DNA of 64,000 nucleotides from an uncultured Porphyromonadaceae bacterium (GCA_947573485.1 CANPGB010000012.1:1-64000); one strand, 5' to 3'. Counted from the stretch's first letter, positions 15,383 through 24,924 are shown. Notes: generated by a model not told the origin, from the letters alone. Numbers and translations are program-made.

Positions 15383-17686
15383 ATGGCAAGGTTATTCATA
15401 TCAATACTTCTACTTACAGCGCTCCTTTCATCTAAGGCCCAAGGTATTACCGGCAAGGTCATTGATGAAAACAACACGCCTCTCGACTTTGTAAATGTTG
15501 TTCTTATAAATAAGAATGACTCAACATTTATCTCGGGCACAATCACCAACGAAGACGGCAATTTTCTTTTTGAGGACGCTGTTAATGTTCCGGCTTTTCT
15601 CAAATTCTCATCTATCGGCTATGCCACCATTTCAAGGGATATACCCCCGACAGGCAAGCTTGGAACAGTCACCTTGACTCCCGAAAGCGTGATGCTCGGT
15701 GAGGTGGTTGTTAAGTCTGACCGCCCTGTTACCGCGATCAAGGGCGATGCTCTTGTCACAACCGTTGCAGGTTCGCAACTTGAACACGCCGGAACAGCAG
15801 AAGACGTATTAGTTCAGGTGCCTATGGTGGTTGGCCGCGACGGTGCCTTTGAGGTTTTCGGCAAAGGTTCACCTGCAATATATATAAATGGCCGTTTGGT
15901 TAGGGACTCCAACGAACTGATGCAGATAAGTTCGGCTGATATTAAGAACGTCGAGGTTGTCACTAATCCCGGCGTCAAATATGACGCCTCGGTAAAATCG
16001 GTAATCCGTATAAGCACCAAGCGACCGCAGGGAGAGGGATTCAGCGGCCTTTTGCGCTCCGTTCTGAAGGAGAACAAATATTTTGTTAACTCAAATCAAG
16101 CGAACTTCAAATACAGAATCGGTGGCTTGGAAGTATTCGCCAATTTCGGTGAGGCCACTGCCAAATTCCAAAGCAACCAATACGGTGTATCTAATTCATC
16201 TCTTAACTGGGAAGAAAAAATCACGCAGACCGGCTATGGAAACGTAACCGATTGCTTCGGCAAAGCGGGATTCTCATATATGTTTAACGAAAGGCATTCG
16301 ATTGGTGCATACTATGCCAACGGCCTCTCTAATGACAAGACGCATCATACTTACCTCACAGACCTTTCAGTCAACGGTGATTTCTTCGATGGTGCGACAA
16401 GCACCAGATCCGGGCTTACAAAGACATTACCCAAACACGGGGCTAATCTATATTATAATGGCAAAGTCGGAGATTTGGGCATTGACTTCAACACGGATTA
16501 TATGTGGCGGAAATCAAGGTCTAATGTCACCGTTGACGAAGTCAGTGTTAATCAGGGCAGTGCGCTAATTTCATCTTTCGGCACCAACAGGAGCAGAATG
16601 TTCGCCGAAAAACTTGTGTTAAGCTATCCGCTTTGGAAAGGCGGTATAGAGGTCGGCGAAGAATTTGTGTCGTCACGCTTTTCATCGGATTATATGACTG
16701 ATGCCGAAATAATAGATAATGCCGATACACGGGTTGACGAGAGCAATATCGCCGGTTTTCTCGACCTCCGGCAGACTTTCGGCAGGTTCAGCCTCGGCGC
16801 CGGATTGAGATACGAGCATGTGAAATTTGACTACCTTGAAAACGGGCAGAGGAATGAAGACCAAAGCAAGACATATAACAACCTCTTTCCCTCTTTCTTT
16901 ATGTCGACAACGGCAGGTCAGGTGCAGCTTTCATTGAGCTACACAAGCAAGACTCAACGCCCCAATTATGGCGATTTGGACGGCACCATTGACTACATCA
17001 ACCGTTTTACACTCCAAGGGGGCAATCCCTATCTCAAACCGGAGAAAACGCATACCGTTGAGCTTACAGGGGCATGGAAAAGAATTTTCGCACAGCTATC
17101 TTACACGCTCAAAAAAGACCCTATCATATCCACCACAAAGCCTTACGGAGATACCGGCGAAATCAAGCTTATGACTCTTGATAACTTCCCCGAGATACAT
17201 TCAATCAGAGCCTTTATCGGCACCAGTTTCAACGTAGGAATTTGGGAGCCGCGAATAAACCTCGGCATAACTAAGCAATGGTTCACCATAGATACATGGC
17301 AAGGGCGTAAGCACCTTAACAATCCCCAGGGTATGGTTCAATGGCAGAACGCAATCCATTTGCCTTACGATATATGGTTGAATGTGGATTTGGCATGGGA
17401 AAGTGCCGGCAACGATAGGAATATGCAACGCAAATCCTGCTCATATATGAACGCAAAGTTTTACAAGGCTTTCTTTAACAATAGTTTCAGTGTCACAGTA
17501 GAGGCAAATGACATCTTCAACAAGCGTAATTACGGTGTGACAACATTTAGCCGTGACATAACCCGTTATGTATGTGTCACTGATTTAAGCCGTTCATTTT
17601 ACCTGACACTTCAATACACGTTCAATTCCACCCGTGACCGATACAAAGGTCGTGGCGCAGGTGCAAATGAAAAGAATCGTTTCTAA
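15383..17686 (+). CDS. outer-membrane beta-barrel receptor with carboxypeptidase-like and plug domains
   Basis: From the ATG at 15383 the protein is 767 residues. It has a signal peptide (MARLFISILLLTALLSSKAQ), a CarboxypepD_reg-like domain (GITGKVIDENNTPLDFVNVV), a plug-like domain (GDALVTTVAGSQLEHAGTAE ... SPAIYINGRLVRD) and a barrel of the OMP_b-brl_3 type (GGNPYLKPEKTHTVEL). TonB-dependent transport is likely, but the substrate is unknown and no SusD partner is adjacent. The frame extends nine codons upstream, across the -7 region, so I use the internal ATG. It is clearly A+T-richer than flanking housekeeping genes and sits between the repeat copies. Confidence 0.88.
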   Translation: MARLFISILLLTALLSSKAQGITGKVIDENNTPLDFVNVVLINKNDSTFISGTITNEDGNFLFEDAVNVPAFLKFSSIGYATISRDIPPTGKLGTVTLTPESVMLGEVVVKSDRPVTAIKGDALVTTVAGSQLEHAGTAEDVLVQVPMVVGRDGAFEVFGKGSPAIYINGRLVRDSNELMQISSADIKNVEVVTNPGVKYDASVKSVIRISTKRPQGEGFSGLLRSVLKENKYFVNSNQANFKYRIGGLEVFANFGEATAKFQSNQYGVSNSSLNWEEKITQTGYGNVTDCFGKAGFSYMFNERHSIGAYYANGLSNDKTHHTYLTDLSVNGDFFDGATSTRSGLTKTLPKHGANLYYNGKVGDLGIDFNTDYMWRKSRSNVTVDEVSVNQGSALISSFGTNRSRMFAEKLVLSYPLWKGGIEVGEEFVSSRFSSDYMTDAEIIDNADTRVDESNIAGFLDLRQTFGRFSLGAGLRYEHVKFDYLENGQRNEDQSKTYNNLFPSFFMSTTAGQVQLSLSYTSKTQRPNYGDLDGTIDYINRFTLQGGNPYLKPEKTHTVELTGAWKRIFAQLSYTLKKDPIISTTKPYGDTGEIKLMTLDNFPEIHSIRAFIGTSFNVGIWEPRINLGITKQWFTIDTWQGRKHLNNPQGMVQWQNAIHLPYDIWLNVDLAWESAGNDRNMQRKSCSYMNAKFYKAFFNNSFSVTVEANDIFNKRNYGVTTFSRDITRYVCVTDLSRSFYLTLQYTFNSTRDRYKGRGAGANEKNRF

Positions 17687-17704
17687 TAATATCTGTTTAC
17701 AACT

Positions 17705-18049
17705 ATGAAAAAATTAATCGTCGCAATAGTCTTGACTATCGCAGGTGTGGTTGCAAATGCAGCTCCTCATTGTTGCTATTTTAGTAATGAAGGGAATAAG
17801 GTAACCATAATCTTCACCGATGAAGATGCTGTTGGAGAATACATAATCTCTGATGTCATGCTTTACCCCATAGAGGGTGGTGAGGGTTATGAAGCCAACT
17901 CGGCAGACACCAACGTCACCGACGGCGTTGCAAAGGTAACGCTTACATTTCAGCACCTTACAAAGTTCTCAAATCCTATCATCAAGTTAAGCATTAACGG
18001 AAAGGAAGCGGAGTTCAAGGTTGCTATATTAAAAGGGACTTGGCGATAA
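17705..18049 (+). CDS. small secreted protein of unknown function
   Basis: 114 residues with a signal peptide (MKKLIVAIVLTIAGVVANA) and a mature part of about 94 residues predicted to be mostly beta (NKVTIIFTDEDAVGEYIIS ... KVTLTFQHL ... PIIKLSINGKEAEFKVAIL). A Cys-Cys pair follows the cleavage site (APHCCYF). I recognise no family. It starts 18 bases after the receptor, so co-transcription is likely and a role at the cell surface with it is plausible. A strong terminator follows. Confidence 0.7.
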   Translation: MKKLIVAIVLTIAGVVANAAPHCCYFSNEGNKVTIIFTDEDAVGEYIISDVMLYPIEGGEGYEANSADTNVTDGVAKVTLTFQHLTKFSNPIIKLSINGKEAEFKVAILKGTWR

Positions 18050-18092
18050 CAATGTTTTAACCCGAAACAAATAATTCATGCAAGAAAGGAAG

Positions 18093-18125
18093 TCCTCGGC
18101 AGCGATTGTCGGGGATTTTCTTTTT
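18093..18125 (+). terminator. intrinsic terminator of the receptor operon
   Basis: A 9-bp stem (18093-18101 with 18107-18115, two G-T positions that pair as G-U in RNA) and a 5-base loop, followed by TTTTCTTTTT. The T tract runs into the start of direct repeat B. Confidence 0.8.
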
Positions 18126-18218
18126 GTGTTCCTGCGACACCGCGCCGTCCCGCCATCGCGCTTGTAATCTCGACCTGTCGAGGGCGTATATCGCTAACAT
18201 AGACAGCGGTGTTCGGCT
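18121..18218. repeat. direct repeat copy B (about 98 bp)
   Basis: Same orientation as copy A (13544-13634), with which it shares the alignment given there; B has 11 bases in place of 3 near the middle and lacks the perfect 9-bp stem. It begins inside the terminator's T tract and ends just before a heptamer tandem repeat. Copies A and B bracket the toxin-antitoxin, regulator and receptor genes. Confidence 0.85.
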
Positions 18219-18222
18219 CTAT

Positions 18223-18260
18223 CCTCTAACGACTCCTAACTCCTAACTCCTAACCCCTAA
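18223..18260. repeat. degenerate heptamer tandem repeat
   Basis: Three exact CTCCTAA units (18233-18253) are followed by CCCCTAA and preceded by a degenerate CCTCTAA unit. It touches the stop codon of the radical SAM gene (18257-18259), so unit-number changes could alter that protein's extreme C-terminus. Confidence 0.75.
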
Positions 18261-19150
18261 CTCTCCGCGAGTTTCTTCAGCAGAATCTCACGGAACTGGT
18301 AGTTTTTCAGTCCCCAGCGGGGTGCTATGAGCAAGTCGGCGGGAGCCTGCGCCACAAAGCGGTCGAGGGCAATCTCGGGGCGCAGCCGTTTCAAGAGCCT
18401 CACACAGAGTGCGGCATAGTCATCAGGGGTAAAGAGGGTGAGCGATAGCCCCTCGGCATACATCTGCGCCAGGCGCGTGCCGCGTAGCACCTGCAACTGG
18501 TGGAATTTGATAGTTGACACGGGGAGAGCATTTATAGCGTCGACGGTAGCCGTCATCATTTCTTCTGTCTCGCCGGGTAATCCGAGAATCAGATGGACTC
18601 CTACGGCGAACCCGGCTGCGGCGGCACGGCGTATGGCATCGGCGGCTGTGGCGGCGCTGTGGTGGCGGTTGATGAGTTCGAGTGTGCTGTCGTGCATGCT
18701 TTCTACCCCGAACTCTATCATTATCTCTTTACCGCTTTCTTTGCTAAGCCTCACAAGCCGGTCGAGGAGTGTGTCGGGCAGGCAGTCGGGGCGCGTGCCT
18801 ATTATTATGCCTAAGGTCTCGCTGTCGGCCAAGGCTTCCCTGTAGGCCTCAATAAGTTTGGAGTGAAGACCGTAGGTGCCTGTGTACGACTGAAAATACG
18901 CCAAATAGCGCATCGTGGGATATTTGCGGGCAAAGAAAGCCTTGCCGCGGGCGAGCTGACCGGCAACGCCGAGCGCGTTTTTTGCGGCATCGGGGCTGAA
19001 TGCGGCATTATTGCAGTATATGCAGCCGCCATGGCCGAGGGTGCCGTCGCGGTTGGGGCACCCCAAGGCAAGGTCTATAGATATTTTCTGCACCTTACCT
19101 TCGAAGCGTTCGGCCAGGAAATCGGAGTATTCGCGGTAGTAGGGATTCAT
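18257..19150 (-). CDS. TIGR01212-family radical SAM protein
   Basis: From the ATG at 19150 the protein is 297 residues. The radical SAM cluster motif is unusual for the superfamily but typical of TIGR01212: [16 protein letters not shown], a Cys-x-rich spacing in place of the plain CxxxCxxC. Other family signatures are MIEFGVES and [11 protein letters not shown]. The function is not established. The ATG overlaps the aroC stop (ATGA), so it is the last gene of the dedA-to-aroC run. A longer upstream reading lies within aroC and is not used. Its stop lies in a heptamer tandem repeat. Confidence 0.9.
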   Translation of the reverse strand: MNPYYREYSDFLAERFEGKVQKISIDLALGCPNRDGTLGHGGCIYCNNAAFSPDAAKNALGVAGQLARGKAFFARKYPTMRYLAYFQSYTGTYGLHSKLIEAYREALADSETLGIIIGTRPDCLPDTLLDRLVRLSKESGKEIMIEFGVESMHDSTLELINRHHSAATAADAIRRAAAAGFAVGVHLILGLPGETEEMMTATVDAINALPVSTIKFHQLQVLRGTRLAQMYAEGLSLTLFTPDDYAALCVRLLKRLRPEIALDRFVAQAPADLLIAPRWGLKNYQFREILLKKLAES

Positions 19151-20130
19151 AGCGGGCGCGAGGCTTTCGCCATAAGCAGGGCGTCGGCTATGGTGAGGGC
19201 CGCCATGGCTTCTACCACAGGGATAACGCGCGGAGCTACGCACGGGTCGTGGCGTCCGCCGACATTAAGTGTAACCGTCTCTCCCTCGTCATTGATTGTA
19301 GTCACGGGGAGGGGGAGGGTGGCTATGGGTTTGAAGGCTACTCTGAAATTGATGTCCTCTCCGTTGCTTATGCCACCTTGAATACCGCCCGAGTGGTTGG
19401 TGCGCATGCGTATCCGGCCGTCAGAGTCGCGGTAAGGGGTGTCGAGGCACTCGCTGCCGCGCATCGAAGCTGCGCCAAAACCGAGTCCGTATTCAAAGCC
19501 TTTGGCGGCGTTGATACTCATCATGGCAAAGGCGAGCATTGCCTGCAATTTGCCGAATACAGGCTCGCCCAGGCCTGCGGGCACCCCTTTCACGGTACAC
19601 TCCACTACGGCACCTATGGTGTCGGCCTCGGCTTTGGCCCTGCGTATATCGTCGGCAATAGACGGCGGGCAGGTGGCTTTTATGCTTATGCCCTCTTTCG
19701 CAAGCAACTGCATAGCCAGAGCTCCCGCCACAACACGGGCCGCCGTTTCGCGCGCCGAGGCTCTGCCTCCGCCGCGGTGGTCACGGAAGCCATATTTGGC
19801 AGTGTAGGTATAGTCGGCGTGGTTGGGGCGGAACGAGTGGCGCAGCACATCGTAGTCGGCGCTGTGTGCATCACTGTTTGCAATGGTGAAGGCTATGGGT
19901 GTGCCGGTAGTGCGCCCCTCGAAGATTCCCGATAGGAAGTTCACGGCGTCGCTCTCGCGGCGACTGCTCGTCAGCTGTGATGACCCCGGCCGACGACGTC
20001 GCAACTGGGCATCGATATGCTCGAAATCAACGGTCAACCCCGCGGGAAAACCGTCGAGCACGCCTCCTATGGCAGGGCCGTGGCTCTCGCCGAAATCGGT
20101 GAAACGCAGTATGTTGCCGAACGTATTCAT
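19147..20130 (-). CDS. aroC: chorismate synthase, short form
   Basis: Last shikimate-pathway step: EPSP to chorismate with reduced FMN. Family signatures are clear: [67 protein letters not shown] and [17 protein letters not shown]. At 327 residues it is shorter than the usual 350-360: KEGISIKA runs almost directly into the [20 protein letters not shown] region, omitting about 28 residues normally found there in Bacteroidales homologues. All recognisable catalytic blocks remain. It overlaps ybaK upstream and the radical SAM gene downstream by ATGA. Confidence 0.93.
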   Translation of the reverse strand: MNTFGNILRFTDFGESHGPAIGGVLDGFPAGLTVDFEHIDAQLRRRRPGSSQLTSSRRESDAVNFLSGIFEGRTTGTPIAFTIANSDAHSADYDVLRHSFRPNHADYTYTAKYGFRDHRGGGRASARETAARVVAGALAMQLLAKEGISIKATCPPSIADDIRRAKAEADTIGAVVECTVKGVPAGLGEPVFGKLQAMLAFAMMSINAAKGFEYGLGFGAASMRGSECLDTPYRDSDGRIRMRTNHSGGIQGGISNGEDINFRVAFKPIATLPLPVTTINDEGETVTLNVGGRHDPCVAPRVIPVVEAMAALTIADALLMAKASRPL

Positions 20131-20612
20131 TGGGTGAGGTCGGCTGTGCTCGCGCCCACGAAGTCAATCAGCGTTTCGGGCGCTATTTTAATCTGAAGCC
20201 CCCGCACCCCGGCGCTCACATATATGGCGTCGAAATCTGTGGCCGTGTTGTGGAAAAATGTGCGCAACGGTTTCTTCATACCGATAGGGGAGCAGCCGCC
20301 TCGTATATATCCCGTGAGGGGCAGAAGCTCTTTCACGGCTATCATCTCGGCCTTTTTATCACCGGCTACGGCGGCGGCCTTCTTCAGGTCGACCTCCCGG
20401 TTGCCGGGAATAACGCATACGAAGAGACCTGTGCGTTCACCCCTCAGCACGAGGGTCTTGAACACACAGTTTATGTCTTCGCCAAGCTGTTCGGCCACAT
20501 GTCCGGCATCGAGATGCTCCTCGTCGACCTCGTAGGGGACGGTGTCAAACCCGATACCGGCGGCCTCAAGCAGCCTTACGGCGTTGGTCTTGGGGTGCTT
20601 GCTCTTGGCCAT
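20127..20612 (-). CDS. ybaK: Cys-tRNA(Pro)/Cys-tRNA deacylase
   Basis: 161 residues of the YbaK/ProX editing-domain family, which hydrolyses mischarged aminoacyl-tRNA in trans. Signatures are [20 protein letters not shown], the conserved lysine in [15 protein letters not shown], and [14 protein letters not shown] with the G-x-x-P-x-G motif. It overlaps trxB upstream by one base (TAATG) and aroC downstream by four, so all three are probably translated from one transcript. Confidence 0.92.
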   Translation of the reverse strand: MAKSKHPKTNAVRLLEAAGIGFDTVPYEVDEEHLDAGHVAEQLGEDINCVFKTLVLRGERTGLFVCVIPGNREVDLKKAAAVAGDKKAEMIAVKELLPLTGYIRGGCSPIGMKKPLRTFFHNTATDFDAIYVSAGVRGLQIKIAPETLIDFVGASTADLTQ

Positions 20613-21556
20613 TATTCGTTTTCGATGAGGAAGCGCTCGGCATCAAGTGCTGCACGGCAACCCATGCCTGCCGCCGATACTGCCTGCTGGTAAACGGGGT
20701 CGGCAACGTCGCCGGCGGCGAATACACCGGGGATATTGGTGGCGGTGGAGTGGGGTGCGGTCTTTATATAGCCGCCCTCGTCAAGCTCCACAGCTCCGTC
20801 GAGGAAGGCTGTGTTGGGGCTGTGACCAATGGCAAGGAAGAAGCCGTCGACGGCAATGTCGAATTCGTTCTCATTCTCGGTGCCCTTGTTGCTCACAAGG
20901 TGTGCGCCCTCAAGCATGTCGGTGCCGAAGAGACTCATGGTCTGAGTGTTGAAGAGCACCTCGATTTTGGGGTTATCGTGTACTTTCTGCTGCATGTATT
21001 TTGAGGCGCGCAGATAGTCTTTGCGAACAATCATATACACTTTTGATGCAAGACCTGCAAGGTAGATAGCCTCTTCGCAGGCTGTGTCGCCACCGCCTAC
21101 AACGGCCACGGGGCGCTTGCGGAAGAAGAAACCGTCGCAGGTGGCGCAGGCCGATACACCCATGCCGAGGTATTTCTGCTCATCGTCGAGGCCAAGGTAG
21201 CGGGCTGCCGCACCGGTGGCTATGATTATGGTGTCGGCGGCTATGACGTGACCACCGCCGTTGACCTTGACCATGTAGGGGCGCTTGCTGAAATCAATCG
21301 ACGTTACCTCGCCGCTGATAGTGAGCAGGCCGAAGCGGGTGGCCTGGGCTTTGAAATCTTCCATCATCTTGGGGCCTGTAACGCCGTCGGGGTAGCCGGG
21401 GAAGTTCTCCACATCGGTGGTGGTGGTCAGCTGACCGCCCGGCTGCACGCCGTCAATCAGAATCGGGTTGAGGTTGGCACGTGAGGTGTATATACCTGCG
21501 GTATATCCGGCAGGTCCTGAGCCTATTATGAGGCATTTGGTGGCGAGTTCGCTCAT
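20612..21556 (-). CDS. trxB: thioredoxin-disulfide reductase
   Basis: A 314-residue NADPH-dependent flavoprotein reducing thioredoxin in the cytosol. It has an N-terminal FAD motif (LIIGSGPAGYTAGIYTSRA), the redox-active CATC within SACATCDGFFF, an NADPH motif (AVVGGGDTACEEAIYLA), and a C-terminal FAD contact (GVFAAGDVADPVYQQAV). Full length for the low-molecular-weight type. It lies 37 bases downstream of the lolA-like gene in the same direction. Confidence 0.97.
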   Translation of the reverse strand: MSELATKCLIIGSGPAGYTAGIYTSRANLNPILIDGVQPGGQLTTTTDVENFPGYPDGVTGPKMMEDFKAQATRFGLLTISGEVTSIDFSKRPYMVKVNGGGHVIAADTIIIATGAAARYLGLDDEQKYLGMGVSACATCDGFFFRKRPVAVVGGGDTACEEAIYLAGLASKVYMIVRKDYLRASKYMQQKVHDNPKIEVLFNTQTMSLFGTDMLEGAHLVSNKGTENENEFDIAVDGFFLAIGHSPNTAFLDGAVELDEGGYIKTAPHSTATNIPGVFAAGDVADPVYQQAVSAAGMGCRAALDAERFLIENE

Positions 21557-21593
21557 ATCGTTCTATGGGTTATGTTTTTTTCTATGTAAAGGC

Positions 21594-22208
21594 TTACCGC
21601 AAATCAATGATTTCGGCGGCGGGGTAGCGCGAGGCATCGTAGCGGAAAGCTCCGGCGCTCTTCTTCGTTGAGGGTGTGATTTTATCAATCATGAGCTCAA
21701 TGCGGCGGTCGTCGGCGAAGTCCACGACTACGGCGCTTGGCCATGAGGTGGCGGTGTCGATGTGCACTATTATCTTTTCGATGCCGGAGGTCTTGTCGCG
21801 CGGAGTGAGCTCGACACGGGCACGTCCGCGGCTGTCGGAGAGGCGCCGCGCAGTGTAGAACGAGCCGGGGGAGGTGAGTATGGCAAACGGATTGGCAGCC
21901 ATCATCTCTTCGGCATCGGGCTCGGTAACACTCACTTCCTGCGACGATTTAATCAGCGTCCACTGTGTCTTGCCGTCGAACCATACTTCAATCTGCGGAG
22001 TGTTGAGGGTGAAGGCATTTCCTGCCATGAGGGCGTTGCCCTGCAGCGGATGCTCTCCGGCAATGGTGAATACGGCCTCCACCGAGGGCGAGGCACTGAA
22101 TTTGGCTCTAACCTTGTCGAGGAGCTGCGTGGCTGTTACAGCCGCCGTGCAATGAAAGGCGGCCAATAGTGCCAAAAGTACTGCTGTATAGCGAAAAGAG
22201 GTTCTCAT
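21594..22208 (-). CDS. LolA-like outer-membrane lipoprotein carrier
   Basis: 204 residues with a signal peptide (MRTSFRYTAVLLALLAAFHC ... A) and the LolA-type half-barrel pattern: LLDKVRAKFSASPSVEAVFT, then TPQIEVWFDGKTQWTL and DPxxFAIL-like ANPFAILTSPG. The family shuttles lipoproteins through the periplasm, but Bacteroidota carry several LolA-like proteins and the exact role is not fixed. It starts 30 bases after ftsK, as is common in Bacteroidales, and precedes trxB. Confidence 0.82.
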   Translation of the reverse strand: MRTSFRYTAVLLALLAAFHCTAAVTATQLLDKVRAKFSASPSVEAVFTIAGEHPLQGNALMAGNAFTLNTPQIEVWFDGKTQWTLIKSSQEVSVTEPDAEEMMAANPFAILTSPGSFYTARRLSDSRGRARVELTPRDKTSGIEKIIVHIDTATSWPSAVVVDFADDRRIELMIDKITPSTKKSAGAFRYDASRYPAAEIIDLR

Positions 22209-22238
22209 AACTTTATAACACGCACGTGCGCGAGGGGT

Positions 22239-24884
22239 TCATTCAAATAGGCGTGCCACCTCATCGGGTGTCATGAGCACGTCGCGCGGTTTGGCTCCCT
22301 TGGCCGGGCCTACGATTCCCATTTGCTGCATCTGGTCCATGAAGCGTCCGGCCTTGTTGAAGCCTATCTCGAATTTACGTTGCATCATGGTTATGGACGC
22401 CTGCGACTGCGAGGAGATAAACAGTGCACAGCGCTTGAACTCCTCGGTAACAGCGCCGAAGTCGCCGGAGGGTGCATCGGAGCCGTCCTCTGCCGGAGGC
22501 TCGGGAAGCTCGTAGCACGAGATGAAGCCCTGCTGGCCTCCGATGTGGTCGCATATGCCCTCAACCTCGGGAGTGTCGACGAAGGCGCACTGCACGCGCT
22601 CTACCACGCCGTTCATCATTGTGAGCATGTCGCCGCGACCGATAAGACGCTGTGCGCCGGGGCGGTCGAGAATCGTCTTGCTGTCGACGCCCTGCGTTAC
22701 CTTGAAGGCTATACGGGCGGGGAAGTTGGCCTTGATCATACCTGTAATGATGTCGGTAGAGGGGCGCTGGGTTGCGATAATCATGTGTATGCCCACGGCG
22801 CGCGCCTTTTGGGCAATGCGGCATATGGGGTGTGCCACATCCTTGCCGGCAACCATTACAAGGTCGGCATACTCATCCACTATAACCACGATGTAAGGCA
22901 GGAAGCGGTGACCCTCCTCGGGGTTGAGGCGACGCTGGGTGAAGCGCTCGTTATATTCCTCGAGGTTTCGCACTCGTGCCGCGCTGAGCAGGTTGTAGCG
23001 GTTGTCCATTTCCACGCACAGCGAGTTGAGGGTAGCGATTACTTTCTGCGGGTCGGTAATCACGGCCTTCTCCTCTTCGGGCAACTTGGCAAGGAACTGC
23101 TTGTTTATGGTCTCGAAAAGCGAGAACTCGACAGCCTTGGGGTCGACGAGCACGAATTTGAGCTCATCGGGGTGCTTGGAGTAGAGCAGTGAGGTGATTA
23201 TACAGTTGAGGCCTACCGACTTACCCTGGCCTGTGGCACCTGCTACAAGGAGGTGGGGCATCTTGGTGAGGTCGGCCATATAGATGTCGTTGGAGATAGT
23301 GGCGCCGAGAGCCATGGGCAGGCGCATGTTGGTGTGGGTAAAGGCTTTTGACTCTATCACCGAGCGCATCGACACTATCTGCGGCTTGCGGTTAGGCACC
23401 TCGATACCCACGGTGCCTTTGCCGGGAATAGGGGCGATGATACGGATGCCAAGGGCCGAGAGGCTCATGGCAATATCGTCTTCGAGGCTCTTGATTTTTG
23501 CTATGCGGGTACCCTGGGCAGGCACAATCTCGTAGAGAGTCACCGTCGGGCCAATGGTTGCCTCGATACGCTGAATCTCAATATTGTAGCTGCGCAAAGC
23601 CTCTACGATGAGTTTCTTGTTGGCAAGCTGCTCGGCCTCGTTGATTTCAACTGTCTTCGAGCGCTCTACAAGCAAGTCGGTGGGCGGGAAAACATAGTTC
23701 GAGTGCGAGGCGCGGGCATCGTAAGGCTGGTCGAGGGTAATGTGATCGCCGTGACGAATTTCAGCACGGGGCTCCTCGGCAGGCTCTTCTTCGGCAGATT
23801 TGTTTACGATAATGAGCTCAGGCTCACCGGTAGGCGTGTCAGCGGGGACCGAGACCACAGGTGTCTGTGTCTCTGCTGCGAAAGCTGCCACGCGCTCGGG
23901 CTCTTCGTCGTGCACCTCGAAGTCGTCGAGTGCCACGGCAGGCATGAACGGTGAGCGCTCGGGGTTCGCGGGTTCCTCTTCGGCGGTCTCTTCGCTGTCG
24001 TCGAGTTCGTCGCCGGTGCCGAAGCTTTCGCTTTCTTCTTCCTCCTCTTCTTCAGGAGTGTTGAGATTATCAAGGCTGGGCGACGGTTCTGTACGCTCCT
24101 CATTATCAATTGTCTCACTTATGATAGGAGCTTGAGCGGGTTTGCGCCGCGAGACTTTGGCAAGAAGAGCGAAGAAACGCTTGAGAGGATGCAGGAAGAC
24201 AGCAACCATTAGTCCGACCAAGAGCAGGGTCACGCAGTAGGTGCCCAAGGCTCCTGTATATGTCATCAGCCACGAATTGATATAATGGCCGTGACCACCG
24301 CCAAGATTGAAAATACCTTCACGGTTCATTGAGAAGAGGCCTACGATAACCGATACTGCCGCCGTAGAGAAGAGGCAGCGGAAGGTGAAAGAGAAGAAGT
24401 CTATGCGGTGTACACGCATCACGGCAAGGCCGAGCATGAACACGTAGAAGGCAAGGATAAAGGAGCCTAAGCCGAAGGTGTTGACAAGCAGAAGCTCGGC
24501 GAGCTTGGCGCCGAAGGGGCCTCCGGCATTGCTTACCGTATCGCCCGACTCAACCATTTCCTGGATAGTGCGCCCGTGGATAACGCTCTGGTCGGCTGCG
24601 CTGTTGAAGATAAACGAAATGCCGCATACGGCCATAACTATTGCGGCCAGGCACAGGAAGATGCCAACACCCAGGTGGGTGCGGTAGTCTTTGAGAAAAT
24701 CTATGAAGGTATATGATTTTTCTTTTCGCACTTTGCGGCGCGGACGCGGGCCTGCCGGGTCGGGAACGGGGCGGGGTGTGCCTTGTTTTGCCTTTGCTGT
24801 GCGGGGGCGGGGCGTGCGGGGCTGAACGGGAGCTCCGGCCTCGCCGCCGAGATATTCGTCTGTTTCAGAAATAGTGTTTCGCAT
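22239..24884 (-). CDS. ftsK: DNA translocase FtsK
   Basis: 881 residues from the ATG at 24884. Four membrane segments follow a basic N-terminus. Then comes an acidic Glu/Ser/Pro-rich linker (about 260-400), the translocase motor with Walker A in VAGATGQGKSVGLNC and Walker B near YIVVIVDEYADLVM, and a C-terminal gamma winged helix (SITMMQRKFEIGFNKAGRFM) that reads KOPS-like polarity sites. It couples septation to chromosome segregation. An upstream in-frame start exists, but it would overlap rpe and lacks conservation signals. Confidence 0.95.
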   Translation of the reverse strand: MRNTISETDEYLGGEAGAPVQPRTPRPRTAKAKQGTPRPVPDPAGPRPRRKVRKEKSYTFIDFLKDYRTHLGVGIFLCLAAIVMAVCGISFIFNSAADQSVIHGRTIQEMVESGDTVSNAGGPFGAKLAELLLVNTFGLGSFILAFYVFMLGLAVMRVHRIDFFSFTFRCLFSTAAVSVIVGLFSMNREGIFNLGGGHGHYINSWLMTYTGALGTYCVTLLLVGLMVAVFLHPLKRFFALLAKVSRRKPAQAPIISETIDNEERTEPSPSLDNLNTPEEEEEEESESFGTGDELDDSEETAEEEPANPERSPFMPAVALDDFEVHDEEPERVAAFAAETQTPVVSVPADTPTGEPELIIVNKSAEEEPAEEPRAEIRHGDHITLDQPYDARASHSNYVFPPTDLLVERSKTVEINEAEQLANKKLIVEALRSYNIEIQRIEATIGPTVTLYEIVPAQGTRIAKIKSLEDDIAMSLSALGIRIIAPIPGKGTVGIEVPNRKPQIVSMRSVIESKAFTHTNMRLPMALGATISNDIYMADLTKMPHLLVAGATGQGKSVGLNCIITSLLYSKHPDELKFVLVDPKAVEFSLFETINKQFLAKLPEEEKAVITDPQKVIATLNSLCVEMDNRYNLLSAARVRNLEEYNERFTQRRLNPEEGHRFLPYIVVIVDEYADLVMVAGKDVAHPICRIAQKARAVGIHMIIATQRPSTDIITGMIKANFPARIAFKVTQGVDSKTILDRPGAQRLIGRGDMLTMMNGVVERVQCAFVDTPEVEGICDHIGGQQGFISCYELPEPPAEDGSDAPSGDFGAVTEEFKRCALFISSQSQASITMMQRKFEIGFNKAGRFMDQMQQMGIVGPAKGAKPRDVLMTPDEVARLFE

Positions 24885-24924
24885 CGGGTGATAATGATTG
24901 GAGAGTGGCTTGAAAAGGTGGTGC

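Noticed and set aside
12014..18260. Integrative element or prophage
   Set aside because: No integrase, transposase, relaxase, phage structural genes or tRNA attachment site is visible; only repeats and composition shift.
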